Shown: positions 51,493 through 60,949, counted from the stretch's first letter. The stretch: 64,000 nt of DNA from Neorhizobium tomejilense (GCA_002968845.1 PVBG01000022.1:25180-89179); one strand, 5' to 3'. Notes: generated by a model from the sequence alone, not told the origin. Made by a program: numbers and translations.

Positions 51493-52347
51493 TCAAGCGG
51501 AGATGGCCGCCCAGCCACGCTCGGTCGCGACCGGTTCGTCGGTGGTGATCTGATCCGGCTTCAGCTCCATCAGGGCGGAGAAGCTGCGGGCTTCCGCCTC
51601 GTCGAAACCGGCGTCCGGGTCCTTGAGATTGAAGGTCCAGGCATCGACGAGCGTGCCGGCATCGTGGCAGAGGCCGATCAGGTCGAGCCCGTCCTTGGCC
51701 GCCTGCAGCACCAGCTGCCAAGCGAGATAGATGGTGTCCGGCTCGGTCGGGCCGGCGATATCGGCGCGCAGATCCGTTTCGACGGCCTTGAGACCCTGAT
51801 GGCGATAGATTTCCATGAGCTTGCCGGTCGGGTCGATGCCGCGCTTGAGGCCCGGCAGTCTCTGCTTGACGGCGACGACAAGATCGAGATCGGCGCCGCT
51901 GACGATGATCGAGGAGCCGGCGCCGCCGAAATGATCGGCGAGGTGATCCATGCCGCGTGCGCCGATCGCCTCCAGTCCGTCCTTCATGTCGAACTGCAGC
52001 AGGGCGTCCGGATGCGCTGTTTGAAGCATCGTCGCGAGATCCTCGCTGAGGATCGGCGGATGGCCGCCCTGCAAAAGCGTCAGGCCGCGGATGGTTTCGG
52101 GCAAAGCCTCACGGATGAGGCCGTGGCCGGTGGTTTCACCTTCGAGCTCCTCGTCGTGCAGCACGACAAAGCCGCCATCGGCGCGGACGCGCAGATCGAG
52201 TTCGCTCGATGCGCCCAGGCGAAAACCTTGTGCCATGACGCCGGCGGAAAACAGCGGGTCCTTGAAGCTGCGGCGCAGGCGATGCCACTTCAGCCGGGTG
52301 AAACGGCCCTGATGGGCGATGCCGAGGCCTGAAAATTCTGAAGCCAT
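51493..52347 (-). CDS. Glycerophosphodiester phosphodiesterase family protein
   Basis: A 284-residue protein with the GDPD pattern: GIAHQG near the N terminus, LDLRVRADGGFVVLHDEELEGETTGHG (quoted in part, DGGFVVLHDEEL), LLQFDMKDG, LIGLCHDAG and PDQITTDEP at the end. It would release glycerol-3-phosphate from deacylated phospholipids, but the canonical HRG is HQG and the first acidic residue context is shifted, so activity is probable rather than certain. No signal peptide is seen, so it is cytoplasmic. Confidence 0.82.
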   Translation of the reverse strand: MASEFSGLGIAHQGRFTRLKWHRLRRSFKDPLFSAGVMAQGFRLGASSELDLRVRADGGFVVLHDEELEGETTGHGLIREALPETIRGLTLLQGGHPPILSEDLATMLQTAHPDALLQFDMKDGLEAIGARGMDHLADHFGGAGSSIIVSGADLDLVVAVKQRLPGLKRGIDPTGKLMEIYRHQGLKAVETDLRADIAGPTEPDTIYLAWQLVLQAAKDGLDLIGLCHDAGTLVDAWTFNLKDPDAGFDEAEARSFSALMELKPDQITTDEPVATERGWAAISA

Positions 52348-52552
52348 GAAATACCATCTAAGGTGAAGGGCAGCGATTCGATCGACGCCAGACTATTGTT
52401 TTGAAGCTGCCTGCCATAGATCGATGACAGAAGTTTCGTGCCGAACCTCAAAAGCCGAGATTGCGCCCGGCAGGGAACGGCTTGTTATAGAGGTCTGCCG
52501 GATAAATATCCGGAAAACACATTTTGTCTCCTGTCACGAAAGGCAGATTTCC

Positions 52553-52966
52553 ATGTCCCATGACGCGAATTGGGCGCCGCTTCCTCCCTATAGCACCGGC
52601 CCGCGCGGCCGTTGCCCGCGTTGCGGCCAGGGACATCTGTTCAACGGGTTCCTGTCGATGCGGCCGGCCTGCGAGGTTTGCGGCCTCGATTATTCCTTCG
52701 CCGATCCGGGAGACGGTCCCGCCTTTTTCGTCATGTGCTTCGGCTGCATTCCGAGCATTGCGCTTGCGGTCTGGATCGAGACCAGTTTCCAGCCGCCGTT
52801 CTGGGTGCATCTGCTGATCTCGCTGCCTTTCCTGCTCCTCACCTGCCTTGCGCCGATGCGGCCGTTGAAGGGCTGGCTGGTCGCGAGCCAGTATTTTTAC
52901 AAGGCAGGCCCCGGCAAGGTCGACAAAAGCCCGTCACCGCCAAATGACTCACAGAACGGCGGCTGA
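52553..52966 (+). CDS. DUF983 family membrane protein
   Basis: A 137-residue protein with a Cys-rich N terminus (GRCPRCGQGHLFNGFLSM, then CEVCGLDY) and two membrane segments (about 65-85 and 95-115). The four-Cys motif looks like a zinc ribbon. DUF983 is widespread in alphaproteobacteria with no proven function. ATG 52553 starts ahead of the Cys motif. Confidence 0.9.
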   Translation: MSHDANWAPLPPYSTGPRGRCPRCGQGHLFNGFLSMRPACEVCGLDYSFADPGDGPAFFVMCFGCIPSIALAVWIETSFQPPFWVHLLISLPFLLLTCLAPMRPLKGWLVASQYFYKAGPGKVDKSPSPPNDSQNGG

Positions 52967-53053
52967 CTTGGCGATAGGATAAGACCGGGCAGGATGATGA
53001 GGAACAATCTTCTCCCCAAACCATTCGGCAGGTGACAGTTCAAGGAGCCTGCA

Positions 53054-53302
53054 ATGTCCGATGCCGATGAAATCGAAATGGAAACGCGCCGACGATCGCT
53101 CGCGGTCGAGGGGGCGATGCTCATGCTGATCGACGGTCTGGCCGCCCGGGGCACCATCTCTGCGGACGAGGCGGAGGACATGTTGCGGATACTGTCGAAG
53201 AGCTCGGATTCCTCTGCGGCACGGGCCGCAAGCTCGCTCCGGATCGTCAATCAGCTGAAGCGCCTGCGGCGCGGCGACGGAGCAATCACCCCGGGGGCGT
53301 GA
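53054..53302 (+). CDS. Small helical protein of unknown function
   Basis: An 82-residue, mostly helical protein (ETRRRSLAVEGAMLMLIDGL, quoted in part; LRILSKSSDSSAARAASSLR). No family is recognised. A GGAG lies upstream and codon use is like that of neighbours, supporting a real gene. It follows DUF983 by 87 bases. Confidence 0.65.
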   Translation: MSDADEIEMETRRRSLAVEGAMLMLIDGLAARGTISADEAEDMLRILSKSSDSSAARAASSLRIVNQLKRLRRGDGAITPGA

Positions 53303-53423
53303 CCGGAAAGCGTGTTGCGTCGCGATTTCTTCTTTTTCTGATTGTGCATTTTGATTGGGAACATCTCCAGACGAGGCCAGTTGGGGCGATCAGTTCGCGA
53401 CCTCGACAACAAGGAAGATTTTG

Positions 53424-54281
53424 ATGGCCCAGTATCCCACTCCGCCGTTTCCCGAACAGCAGCAGCCGATGCCGGGCTTTACCGGGCGCATGGATCCGGT
53501 GCCCGATCACGGCGAGCTTTCCTACCGCGGTTCCGGCCGGCTGGCCGGCAAGAAGGCGGTGATCACAGGCGGCGACAGCGGCATCGGCCGGGCGGTGGCG
53601 ATCGCCTATGCGCGCGAGGGCGCCGATCTGTTGATTTCCTATCTGGATGAAGACGAGGATGCCGAGGATACCAAACGCCTGGTAGAGGAGGCCGGCCGCA
53701 AGGCGGTGCTGGTGCCGGGCGACATCAAGACCGCGGCGCATTGCCGGGCAATCATCGACAAGGCGGTCCAGGAGTTCGGCGGGATCGATATCCTCGTCAA
53801 CAACGCCGCTCATCAGGCGACGTTTTCCGACATCGGCGACATCAGCGACGAAGAATGGGAACTGACCTTCCAGGTCAACATCCATGCGATGTTCTATCTC
53901 ACCAAGGCGGCAGTTCCCCACATGAAGCCGGGTAGCGCCATCATCAACACGGCGTCGATCAATTCCGACAGTCCGAGCCCGACGCTGCTTGCCTATGCGA
54001 CCACCAAGGGCGCGATCCAGAATTTCACGGCAGGTCTCGCACAGCTGCTGGCCGAAAAGGGCATACGCGCCAATGCGGTCGCACCCGGGCCGATCTGGAC
54101 GCCGCTCATCCCCTCCACCATGCCGGAAGACCGGGTGAAGGAATTCGGCAAGCAGGTGCCGATGAAACGTCCCGGCCAGCCGGCCGAGCTGGCGACGGCC
54201 TATGTGATGCTCGCCGATCCGCTCTCCAGCTACGTTTCCGGCACGACGATCGCCGTCACCGGCGGCAAGCCCATCCTGTAG
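53424..54281 (+). CDS. Short-chain dehydrogenase (YhdF/glucose-dehydrogenase-like)
   Basis: A 285-residue SDR with a proline-rich N-terminal extension (PPFPEQQQPMPG) before the fold, typical of the stress-associated YghA/YhdF group. Motifs are ITGGDSGIGRAVA, DILVNNAA, INTASIN (Ser), YATTKGA (Tyr and Lys) and APGPIWTPL. It is expected to be NAD(P)-dependent; the substrate is unknown. ATG 53424 has AAGGAAG upstream. Confidence 0.92.
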   Translation: MAQYPTPPFPEQQQPMPGFTGRMDPVPDHGELSYRGSGRLAGKKAVITGGDSGIGRAVAIAYAREGADLLISYLDEDEDAEDTKRLVEEAGRKAVLVPGDIKTAAHCRAIIDKAVQEFGGIDILVNNAAHQATFSDIGDISDEEWELTFQVNIHAMFYLTKAAVPHMKPGSAIINTASINSDSPSPTLLAYATTKGAIQNFTAGLAQLLAEKGIRANAVAPGPIWTPLIPSTMPEDRVKEFGKQVPMKRPGQPAELATAYVMLADPLSSYVSGTTIAVTGGKPIL

Positions 54282-54307
54282 TTAAGCTCTCCTCCCACGA
54301 AAACAGC

Positions 54308-54332
54308 GGCGGCGTGGGCTCCACGCCGCCGT
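54308..54332. terminator. Bidirectional terminator between convergent genes
   Basis: CGGCGGCGTGG (54308-54318) and CCACGCCGCCG (54322-54332) form a perfect 11-bp stem around GCT. TT follows on the right and GTTTTC follows on the minus-strand side, so it can serve both the SDR and the minus-strand genes. Confidence 0.75.
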
Positions 54333-54355
54333 TCATGTTTGGCGGGTACATTTTC

Positions 54356-54640
54356 TCAGGTGCGGCGGCCGACTTCCCGGGCCAGGTCCTCGAAACAGAT
54401 TTTGGTGCCTTGCTCGCTCGCCTCGTTTGCCAGAAGCAGGAGCCGGATCGGAAAGGCGATTGCCTTCTGATGGGACGTCGACACCGCGAGCGGCTTGTCG
54501 TCGTCAAGCACGGTGCGTTCGGCCGCCTGCAGGGCGCTCTGAATGTCGGCATGGGAGACGACACCCTTTTCGACCAGAAGCCGGTTGATTGCGGCAACGG
54601 CGAGATAGAGGCCTTCGAGCTGCGGATTGGCGGTGTTCAT
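54356..54640 (-). CDS. Hypothetical protein in the NDH-2 operon
   Basis: A 94-residue protein (YLAVAAINRLLVEKGVVSHADIQSAL, quoted in part; LLLANEASEQGTKICFEDLAREVG). No family is recognised; it looks helical and cytoplasmic. It overlaps the upstream NDH-2 gene by four bases (ATGA), so it is co-translated with it. Confidence 0.7.
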   Translation of the reverse strand: MNTANPQLEGLYLAVAAINRLLVEKGVVSHADIQSALQAAERTVLDDDKPLAVSTSHQKAIAFPIRLLLLANEASEQGTKICFEDLAREVGRRT

Positions 54641-55965
54641 GTCTCTGTCCTTTGCGTGGAAGACGGAACCGAGGTGGCGGCGTTTTCATCGATCAGCCGC
54701 GCTCCGCGCTGCTGGGTCAGGTAACGCCAGATCCATTGTACGCTAACCAGCAGGCGTTTTTCAAAATTGACGAGCAGGTAGACGTGGACGAGCGCCCAGA
54801 GGAACCAGGCGACCCGCCCCTTCAGCGTCCACTTGCCAAAATCGAAGATCGCGGCATCGCGGCCGATGACGGCGGTGTTGCCGCGATTCTTGAACCGGAA
54901 AGGCTGCGGCGCCGTGCCGTCCAGCAGTTTTGCCCGCAGCGCTTCGCCGAGATATTGCCCCTGCTGCTTGGCGACCTGGGCAAGGGCGGGTAGCGGTTTG
55001 CCGTCCTCCGCAAGACCCAGCGCCGTGTCGCCGATAGCAAAGATATCCGGAAAACCGGTGATCGAGAGGTCTGGTTCGACCGGAATGCGCCCTCCCGCCT
55101 TGCCTTCGATGCCGAGCCATCTGGCTGCGGGCGAGGCTTTGACGCCCGCACCCCAGATGACGCAGCTGGTGCGGAAACGCTGCGAGCCGGCGATGACCTC
55201 GTCCTTGGTGACGGATTCCACGGCCAGGTTGGTCATCACCTCGACGCCTGCCTTTTCCAGGGCCTTCAGGGCGTATTGGGTGAGGTTGTCGGGAAAGGTG
55301 GCGAGGATCTTCGGGCCGGCTTCGATGAGCATGACCCGCATGTGATCCGGCTCGAGTTTGCGGAAATCGCGAGTGATCATGAAGTGGCCGAGCTCGGCGA
55401 TCGCGCCGGCCATTTCGACGCCGGTCGGACCGCCGCCGATGATGACGCTGGTGAGAAGCGCCTTTTTTTCTTCCGGGTCATGGGACAGCTCTGCCTTCTC
55501 GAAGGCGAGCAGCAGGCGTTGGCGGATCAGCCTTGCTTCGTGGATGGTCTTCAAGCCCGGGGCCCAGGCGCGCCAGTCGTCATGGCCGAAATAGTTGTAG
55601 TCCGAGCCGGTGGCGATGACGAGACGGTCGTAAGGGACCGAGGTGCCGTTATCGAGCATCACGGTCTTGGCAGCCGCATCGACGCCGGTAACTTCCGCCA
55701 GCATGACGTTGATGTTCTTGAAGCGCCCGAGCGTGCGGCGGATCGGTTCCGATATGTCGGCGGGAGAAAGTGCCGCGGTCGCGACCTGATAGAGAAGCGG
55801 CTGGAAAAGATTGTGGTTGCGCCGGTCGATGACGGTCACATCAATGGGGCTGTTGCCGAGCGCTCCGGCCGTCGCAAGCCCGCCGAAACCGGCGCCGACG
55901 ATGACGACGCGTGGTGGTTTTGTTTCTCCGCCCGTCATGTCGTTCTTCAAAGTTTCGTCGGCCAT
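54637..55965 (-). CDS. ndh: Type II NADH dehydrogenase (NDH-2)
   Basis: A 442-residue single-subunit NADH:quinone oxidoreductase. It has the FAD motif VVIVGAGFGGLATAGAL, the DRRNHNLFQPLLYQVATAALSP family segment (quoted in part, RNHNLFQPLLYQVA), the NAD motif TSVIIGGGPTGVEMAGAI, the second FAD motif IFAIGDTA, and a hydrophobic C-terminal stretch (WALVHVYLLVNF) for membrane attachment. It passes electrons from NADH to quinone without proton pumping. A 94-residue gene follows with overlap. Confidence 0.93.
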   Translation of the reverse strand: MADETLKNDMTGGETKPPRVVIVGAGFGGLATAGALGNSPIDVTVIDRRNHNLFQPLLYQVATAALSPADISEPIRRTLGRFKNINVMLAEVTGVDAAAKTVMLDNGTSVPYDRLVIATGSDYNYFGHDDWRAWAPGLKTIHEARLIRQRLLLAFEKAELSHDPEEKKALLTSVIIGGGPTGVEMAGAIAELGHFMITRDFRKLEPDHMRVMLIEAGPKILATFPDNLTQYALKALEKAGVEVMTNLAVESVTKDEVIAGSQRFRTSCVIWGAGVKASPAARWLGIEGKAGGRIPVEPDLSITGFPDIFAIGDTALGLAEDGKPLPALAQVAKQQGQYLGEALRAKLLDGTAPQPFRFKNRGNTAVIGRDAAIFDFGKWTLKGRVAWFLWALVHVYLLVNFEKRLLVSVQWIWRYLTQQRGARLIDENAATSVPSSTQRTET

Positions 55966-56105
55966 ATTGCCCCACCCTTTTGGCGGGGCAAGGCCCCACT
56001 TGACGCTCGTTCAACCCACGCCAGGCGCGTTTGTTCCAGCCATGTTTCACCGGAACCTTTTACGCCTGTCGCCGTTCAATTTCACGACATCAAAAGGAGA
56101 AAGTC

Positions 56106-56180
56106 ATGAACAGCATCGTTTGGTTGGTCGGCGCGGTCGTCATCGTCATCGCCGTTCTGAATCTCGTTGGGTTTGCTTGA
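56106..56180 (+). CDS. 24-residue single-span membrane peptide, copy 1
   Basis: MNSIVWLVGAVVIVIAVLNL plus VGFA, one hydrophobic helix with almost no charge, preceded by AAAAGGAGA eight bases before the ATG. The second copy, 64 bases downstream, has the same ribosome-binding region and a near-identical protein, with third-position differences in codons. Conservation at protein level with synonymous change supports translation. Its role is unknown; such peptides often bind or modulate membrane proteins. Confidence 0.8.
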   Translation: MNSIVWLVGAVVIVIAVLNLVGFA

Positions 56181-56244
56181 TTTATTGAATGGAATCAAAC
56201 GGAAGCCTTGCTTCCACCTGTAGGGAACTGAAAAGGAGACAGTC

Positions 56245-56319
56245 ATGAACAGCATCGTATGGCTCGTTGGGGCCGTCGTTATCGTTCTCGCCGTCCTGTC
56301 CTTCATCGGCATAGGCTGA
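56245..56319 (+). CDS. 24-residue single-span membrane peptide, copy 2
   Basis: MNSIVWLVGAVVIVLAVLSF plus IGIG, differing from the first copy at only a few residues, mostly conservative. AAAAGGAGA lies five bases upstream of a shared AGTCATGAACAGCATCGT block. The pair is followed by a hairpin terminator, so both are probably on one short transcript. Confidence 0.8.
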   Translation: MNSIVWLVGAVVIVLAVLSFIGIG

Positions 56320-56348
56320 TCGGTGAGAAGCAAGGCTGAAGGATATCG

Positions 56349-56383
56349 AAAAGGCGCCGTCCGTTTTAGGATCGGCGCCTTTT
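56349..56383 (+). terminator. Terminator after the tandem membrane peptides
   Basis: AAAAGGCGCCG (56349-56359) pairs with CGGCGCCTTTT (56373-56383) around a 13-base loop with partial inner pairing. It lies between the peptide genes and convergent treY and can act for either strand. Confidence 0.8.
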
Positions 56384-56411
56384 CCTTGTGAGGCTCTTTG
56401 ATGTAGCGGCA

Positions 56412-58955
56412 CTATTCCGCCAGCAGAAGCGCGAAGGGGTGGTCGCCGAACGCCCAGTTGACGGCGATGCGATCCTTGGGATCGACGACCTTGCCGGTGC
56501 AGACATCGCGATATCGGCGGTGCCCCAGCCTTTCGGGCAGAGTTATCTCCGTTTCCGCCCAGCGTTCGGACCGCGACGGAGCAAGGCCTGCATGCAGCGC
56601 ACTGAACACCAGCCGCGGGGCGATGACGATGAAAGCATCGTCCATGTCGGCGCGGGCGAAGGCGATGACGTTGTCGGCGCGCTTGCCCGACGCTCCGAGA
56701 GACAGATATTCCCCCCGCCGAAACAAGGTCGGCGCCTCCTGGCGAACGCGCAGCAGGGTGGCGATGACATGCTGTTTCAGCCGGCCGCTCTGCCATTCGT
56801 CCTCCTCGGTGGAAGCGAGCTTTTCCTTCTCCGTCAACCGTCGCTGCAGCGCGTCGAAATCCGGCTCGCGGCGGTTATCCGGATCGACGAGGCTGAGGTC
56901 GAGGCCTTCGCTGCCCTGATAGATGTCGGGTACGCCCGGCGCCGTCAGCTTGATGATCGTCTGGGTGACGCTGTTCACCAGGCCCGCACGGATGAAGGGG
57001 CGCAAGGTATCGGTAAAGTCGGTCAGGAAGGCCTGGTTGCCAGGTGACAGAAGCGTCCGGGCGTACTCCAGGACCGCCTTCTCGTAGGTCTCATTGGGAT
57101 CGCCCCAGTTGGTGCGCAGCTTCGCCTCGCGCAGTGCCTTTTCGACATAGCCGAGGAAACGCGTCTCCAGCGCCTTGAGGCCTGCCGCGTCTTCCGTGTG
57201 GAGATCATTCGGCCAGGCGCCGGCGAGCGCCTGGTAGAGCATCCATTCGACCGCAGGTTCCGGAGCGGGGCCGTCGTCCAGCGCGCGGACGGCTTGGCTG
57301 TTGATCCTGCGCCAGCGATCCACGCCATCGGCCCAGAGGTTAGGGGCTTCGGTGATCGCATAAAGTCGGGCGCGGGCATCCTCGCCGCGCTTGGTATCAT
57401 GGGTCGAGGTGCCAGACAGCGCGTCGGGCTGCCTTTCCAGCCGCGTCTGTATTTCCGCATGGAAACGATCGAGCGAGAAGGCTCGGTGCAGGGGCTCGGC
57501 ACCGACCTCGTTGAGCGCCAGCGCCATATGCTGCCGGAAGAACAGCGTATCTTCCACGGATTTCGCCATCAGCGGGCCGGTAAGCTGCTGGAACCGGGTG
57601 CGGAAGATCGACGCGCTGCTGGCTGCGGCCTGCTCGACATCGCCGATCAGGATGCGTTCGAGGAAGGCGAGCGCTGCATCATCCGGCGGGTTCGGGCCGC
57701 TGCGCACCTTGGCCAGAACTTTTGCCAGCATCTCCCGGCTCTCGGGCGGAATGCCCTCCCGCGTGCCATAGGTGCGGTAGACCGGGAAGGCGACGAGCAG
57801 TTCCCGCAACGCAGATTTTACCGCCGCCTCCGATGGCGCGGATCCGCGGTCCTCGGTGGGCTGGATCTGCATGGCGATATTCAGCAGGGCCGAGACCTCG
57901 CCGGCGAAATTGTTGTCGGCCATCAGGAGCTTTGCGGCCCGCAGTTCGGCTTCCATGTCGACCGGTTGGCCGGCGATCCTTTCGTAGGCGCCGCGCAGTT
58001 CGTCCAGCTTGCGGCCGTCGACCAGGGCGTCGCTGAGGGCTGCGATGAACTCGTAACCGGTCGTGCCGGAGATCGGCCAGTCTGCCGGGATCTGTTCGCC
58101 TTCTCCGAGGATCTTTTCGACGGTGATGTAACAATCCGGCCCGGCCTCCTGCCGCAGTCGTTCGAGATACCCTTTCGGGTCGGCGAGGCCGTCGACGTGA
58201 TCGACGCGCAAGCCGTCCACCTTGCCGTCATGGACGAGTTCGAGGATCAGCCGGTGGGTATCGTCAAATACGGCGCCATCCTCGACCCGCACGCCGGCAA
58301 GCCCGGTAATCTCGAAGAAGCGGCGATAGGAGAGTTCGCGCGGTGCATCCCGCCAAGACATCAGCCGGTAGGGCTGCTGGCGGTGCAGTCTGGCAATCGC
58401 GGCGCGATCAGTGATCTTCAGCACTTCCGTCTCGCGGCCGGCGTAACTCGCCGGGGTCAGCGGATAAAACGTGTCGAAATAGACCAAGGCGGGTTTGCCG
58501 GTTTTCGGATCGGCTTTGAGGGAAATCTCCCCGGCTTCCAGCACCTTCTCGAACGTATCGCCGAGGAAGGGCAATGTCAGGCGCCTGGTCCAGTCGATAT
58601 CGAAATGGCCGGCGTATCGGCTGTTCTCGCCGTTTTCGACGACATCGCGCCACCAGGAATTTTCCAGCGACGCGGCCATGTGGTTCGGGACGATGTCGAG
58701 GATCAGGCCGAGACCCTCGGCCTTCAACGCCTTCACCATGCGTTCGAAACCGTCGCGCCCGCCGATCGCGGGGTCGATCTCATTGGCGTCGGTCACGTCG
58801 TAGCCGTGGGTGGAGCCGGTCGTGGCGGTGAAGATGGGGGAGGCGTAGAGGTGGCTGATGCCGAGCCGCTTCAGATAGGGCACCAGTCCGCTGGCGCGAT
58901 CGAAGGTCATGCCGTTGCGGAACTGGATGCGATAGGTGGCGGTCGGGATCATCAT
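56412..58955 (-). CDS. treY: Maltooligosyl trehalose synthase TreY
   Basis: TreY turns the reducing end of a malto-oligosaccharide into a trehalose unit by intramolecular transglycosylation. The 847-residue GH13 protein begins ATYRIQFRNGMTFDRA and has LYASPIFTATTGSTHGYDVTD (quoted in part, SPIFTATTGSTHGYDVTD), the nucleophile Asp in GLRVDHVDGLADP, TVEKILGEGE with the acid Glu, and SGTSTHDTKRGEDARAR (quoted in part, THDTKRGED). The first of two adjacent ATG codons, at 58955, overlaps the treZ stop by four bases and has GGAG upstream. Confidence 0.96.
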   Translation of the reverse strand: MMIPTATYRIQFRNGMTFDRASGLVPYLKRLGISHLYASPIFTATTGSTHGYDVTDANEIDPAIGGRDGFERMVKALKAEGLGLILDIVPNHMAASLENSWWRDVVENGENSRYAGHFDIDWTRRLTLPFLGDTFEKVLEAGEISLKADPKTGKPALVYFDTFYPLTPASYAGRETEVLKITDRAAIARLHRQQPYRLMSWRDAPRELSYRRFFEITGLAGVRVEDGAVFDDTHRLILELVHDGKVDGLRVDHVDGLADPKGYLERLRQEAGPDCYITVEKILGEGEQIPADWPISGTTGYEFIAALSDALVDGRKLDELRGAYERIAGQPVDMEAELRAAKLLMADNNFAGEVSALLNIAMQIQPTEDRGSAPSEAAVKSALRELLVAFPVYRTYGTREGIPPESREMLAKVLAKVRSGPNPPDDAALAFLERILIGDVEQAAASSASIFRTRFQQLTGPLMAKSVEDTLFFRQHMALALNEVGAEPLHRAFSLDRFHAEIQTRLERQPDALSGTSTHDTKRGEDARARLYAITEAPNLWADGVDRWRRINSQAVRALDDGPAPEPAVEWMLYQALAGAWPNDLHTEDAAGLKALETRFLGYVEKALREAKLRTNWGDPNETYEKAVLEYARTLLSPGNQAFLTDFTDTLRPFIRAGLVNSVTQTIIKLTAPGVPDIYQGSEGLDLSLVDPDNRREPDFDALQRRLTEKEKLASTEEDEWQSGRLKQHVIATLLRVRQEAPTLFRRGEYLSLGASGKRADNVIAFARADMDDAFIVIAPRLVFSALHAGLAPSRSERWAETEITLPERLGHRRYRDVCTGKVVDPKDRIAVNWAFGDHPFALLLAE

Positions 58956-60763
58956 GCGGCGTCTCCGACCGCTTCGAAACGCACGAGCACTGAGTTGGGG
59001 GGTAGGTCCTTCGCCTGTTCCGGCCACGCAAAGATCACCCCGCCGGGCATGTCCGGCAGCGCCTGCGCCTTTTCACCGAGGTTGAGCGCCATCGAGAGCG
59101 TGCCTTTCGGGAAAACCCAGGAGACCGCGAGGAAGCCCTTGTCCGTCCTCAGCACCTTGCCGGAGCGACCGCCCGCGGAGCCGAGCAGGGGCATCACGAT
59201 CTCCCGCCGCAGTTTCAGAAGCGCCTTGGTAAACTCCAGCCAGTTCTTGCCGTCCGCCGATTTCAGCTTCTTCCAGTCGAGCCTGCAGGCATCGAAGGTC
59301 TTTTTGGCATTGGGGTCGGGGACGGTCTCTCCCTCGTGGCCCGCATGCCCTTCGAACTCCTTGCGGCGCCCGTCCCGCACCGCCTTGGCAAGATCGCCAT
59401 GGAAATCGGTGAAGAACAGGAAGGGGTTGGTCTCGCCATATTCCTCACCCATGAAGAGAAGCGGGATATGCGGCGAGAGAAGCAGCATGGCGAGCAGCGC
59501 CTTCACCTTTTCGGAGCCGGCAAGCTCGATCAACCTCTCGCCCTGGGCGCGATTGCCGACCTGGTCGTGGTTCTGGATGAAATCGACGAAGGCGACCGGC
59601 GGCTGATCGAGGCTGGACACGCCACGCTTTTTACCGGTCTGCGGCGAGACCTCGCCCTGGTAGGCGAAACCTTCCGCCAGCACCCGCGCCACCAGCTTTT
59701 CCGGCTCCTTGGCGAAGTCCTTGTAATAGGCATGCGTCTCGCCGGTCGCCAGCACATGGGCGGCGTTGTGGAGGTCGTCGTTCCATTCCGCGGTGAAGAG
59801 CGGCGCCTTGCCCTGCTCGTCGCGGGGATGCAGGAAGGTGACGTTGCGGCTGTCCTCCGTGGTCAGGTGGATGGCGCGCTCGGGGATTTCGGCGCGGATG
59901 CGCTCGGCAACTTCGATCAGCACGTGTTTTTCGGACAGGTCGTTGATCTGGTCGATGGCATCGAAACGCAATCCGTCGAGATGGAATTCTTCCAGCCAAT
60001 AGAGCGCGCATTCCGTGATGTAGCGCCGCACCGGCTCGACGTCATAGGCGATTGCGGCGCCCCAGGGCGTCATGTTCTCCTTGTGGAAGAAGGCGGGTGC
60101 CAGAAGCGGCAGATAATTGCCCTCCGGGCCGAAATGGTTGAGCACGATATCGAGAACCACCGTCAGCCCGTGCCCGTGGGCGGCATCGATAAAGGCCTTG
60201 AAATCCTCCGGCGGACCGTAGGCGGCATGAGGCGCATAGAGCAGCACGCCGTCATAACCCCAGCCGCGGTTCCCGCCGAAATGGGCAACCGGCATGACCT
60301 CGATCATGGTGATGCCGAGGTCTGCGAGATAGGGCAGCTTGGCGATCGCGGCGCGGAACGTGCCTTCTTCCGTAAACGTGCCGATATGGATTTCGTAGAC
60401 GACCGTTTCTTCCCAGGGCCGGCCCTGCCATTCCGGATGCTGCCAGGTGTAGCTGGTCGGGTCGATCACCAGCGACGGGCCATTGACGCCGTCCTTTTGG
60501 CCGCGCGAGGCGGGATCGGGCACGACCATGCCATCGGCGAGCACGTAGGCATATTCGGCGCCGGGGGTGATGCCGGTGGCGAGCAGCTCGAACCAGCCAT
60601 CGTCGCTGCGGCTCATCTCGGTATCTTCGCCGTTCAGCCTCAGCGCCACGGTCTCCTGGCCGGGTGCCCAGAGCCGGAACCGCACCTCGCCGGCGGCGAC
60701 ATATTCGGCTCCCCATGTCTTTGGAAACGCGCGAAACTCGGTGGCGGCATTCAATTCCGGCAT
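58952..60763 (-). CDS. treZ: Malto-oligosyltrehalose trehalohydrolase TreZ
   Basis: TreZ releases trehalose from the TreY product, completing trehalose synthesis from glycogen. The 603-residue GH13 protein has an N-terminal E-set domain (WGAEYVAAGEVRFRLWAPG, quoted in part), YEIHIGTFTEEGTF, GWGYDGVLLYAPHAAYG, the nucleophile Asp in LDGLRFDAIDQI, TTEDSRN with the acid Glu, and FIQNHDQVGNRA. ATG 60763 is chosen as the normal start; a longer frame reaches 60877. It overlaps treY by four bases. Confidence 0.95.
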   Translation of the reverse strand: MPELNAATEFRAFPKTWGAEYVAAGEVRFRLWAPGQETVALRLNGEDTEMSRSDDGWFELLATGITPGAEYAYVLADGMVVPDPASRGQKDGVNGPSLVIDPTSYTWQHPEWQGRPWEETVVYEIHIGTFTEEGTFRAAIAKLPYLADLGITMIEVMPVAHFGGNRGWGYDGVLLYAPHAAYGPPEDFKAFIDAAHGHGLTVVLDIVLNHFGPEGNYLPLLAPAFFHKENMTPWGAAIAYDVEPVRRYITECALYWLEEFHLDGLRFDAIDQINDLSEKHVLIEVAERIRAEIPERAIHLTTEDSRNVTFLHPRDEQGKAPLFTAEWNDDLHNAAHVLATGETHAYYKDFAKEPEKLVARVLAEGFAYQGEVSPQTGKKRGVSSLDQPPVAFVDFIQNHDQVGNRAQGERLIELAGSEKVKALLAMLLLSPHIPLLFMGEEYGETNPFLFFTDFHGDLAKAVRDGRRKEFEGHAGHEGETVPDPNAKKTFDACRLDWKKLKSADGKNWLEFTKALLKLRREIVMPLLGSAGGRSGKVLRTDKGFLAVSWVFPKGTLSMALNLGEKAQALPDMPGGVIFAWPEQAKDLPPNSVLVRFEAVGDAA

Positions 60764-60949
60764 GCTGACCAGCCCCTGGTTGAGAGAGATCGGCAAACGG
60801 CCGAAGAGGCTTCGAGTTCCATTGTGGGGGATAGGCGCAATAAAATTGCGCGCGAGAGTAACAAATAACAAGTTCAAAGGAGTAGTCGCCGGCCCGGTTC
60901 GGTCCTAATTTAGCACTCATGCAGGCGGTTTCGGGGAGGAGATCAGTGC

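Noticed and set aside
56412..60763. Long plus-strand open frames opposite treZ and treY (for example 57198-59606 and 59336-60868)
   Set aside because: They are antisense to clear GH13 coding sequence, have no recognisable domain, and are explained by high GC content suppressing stop codons in other frames.
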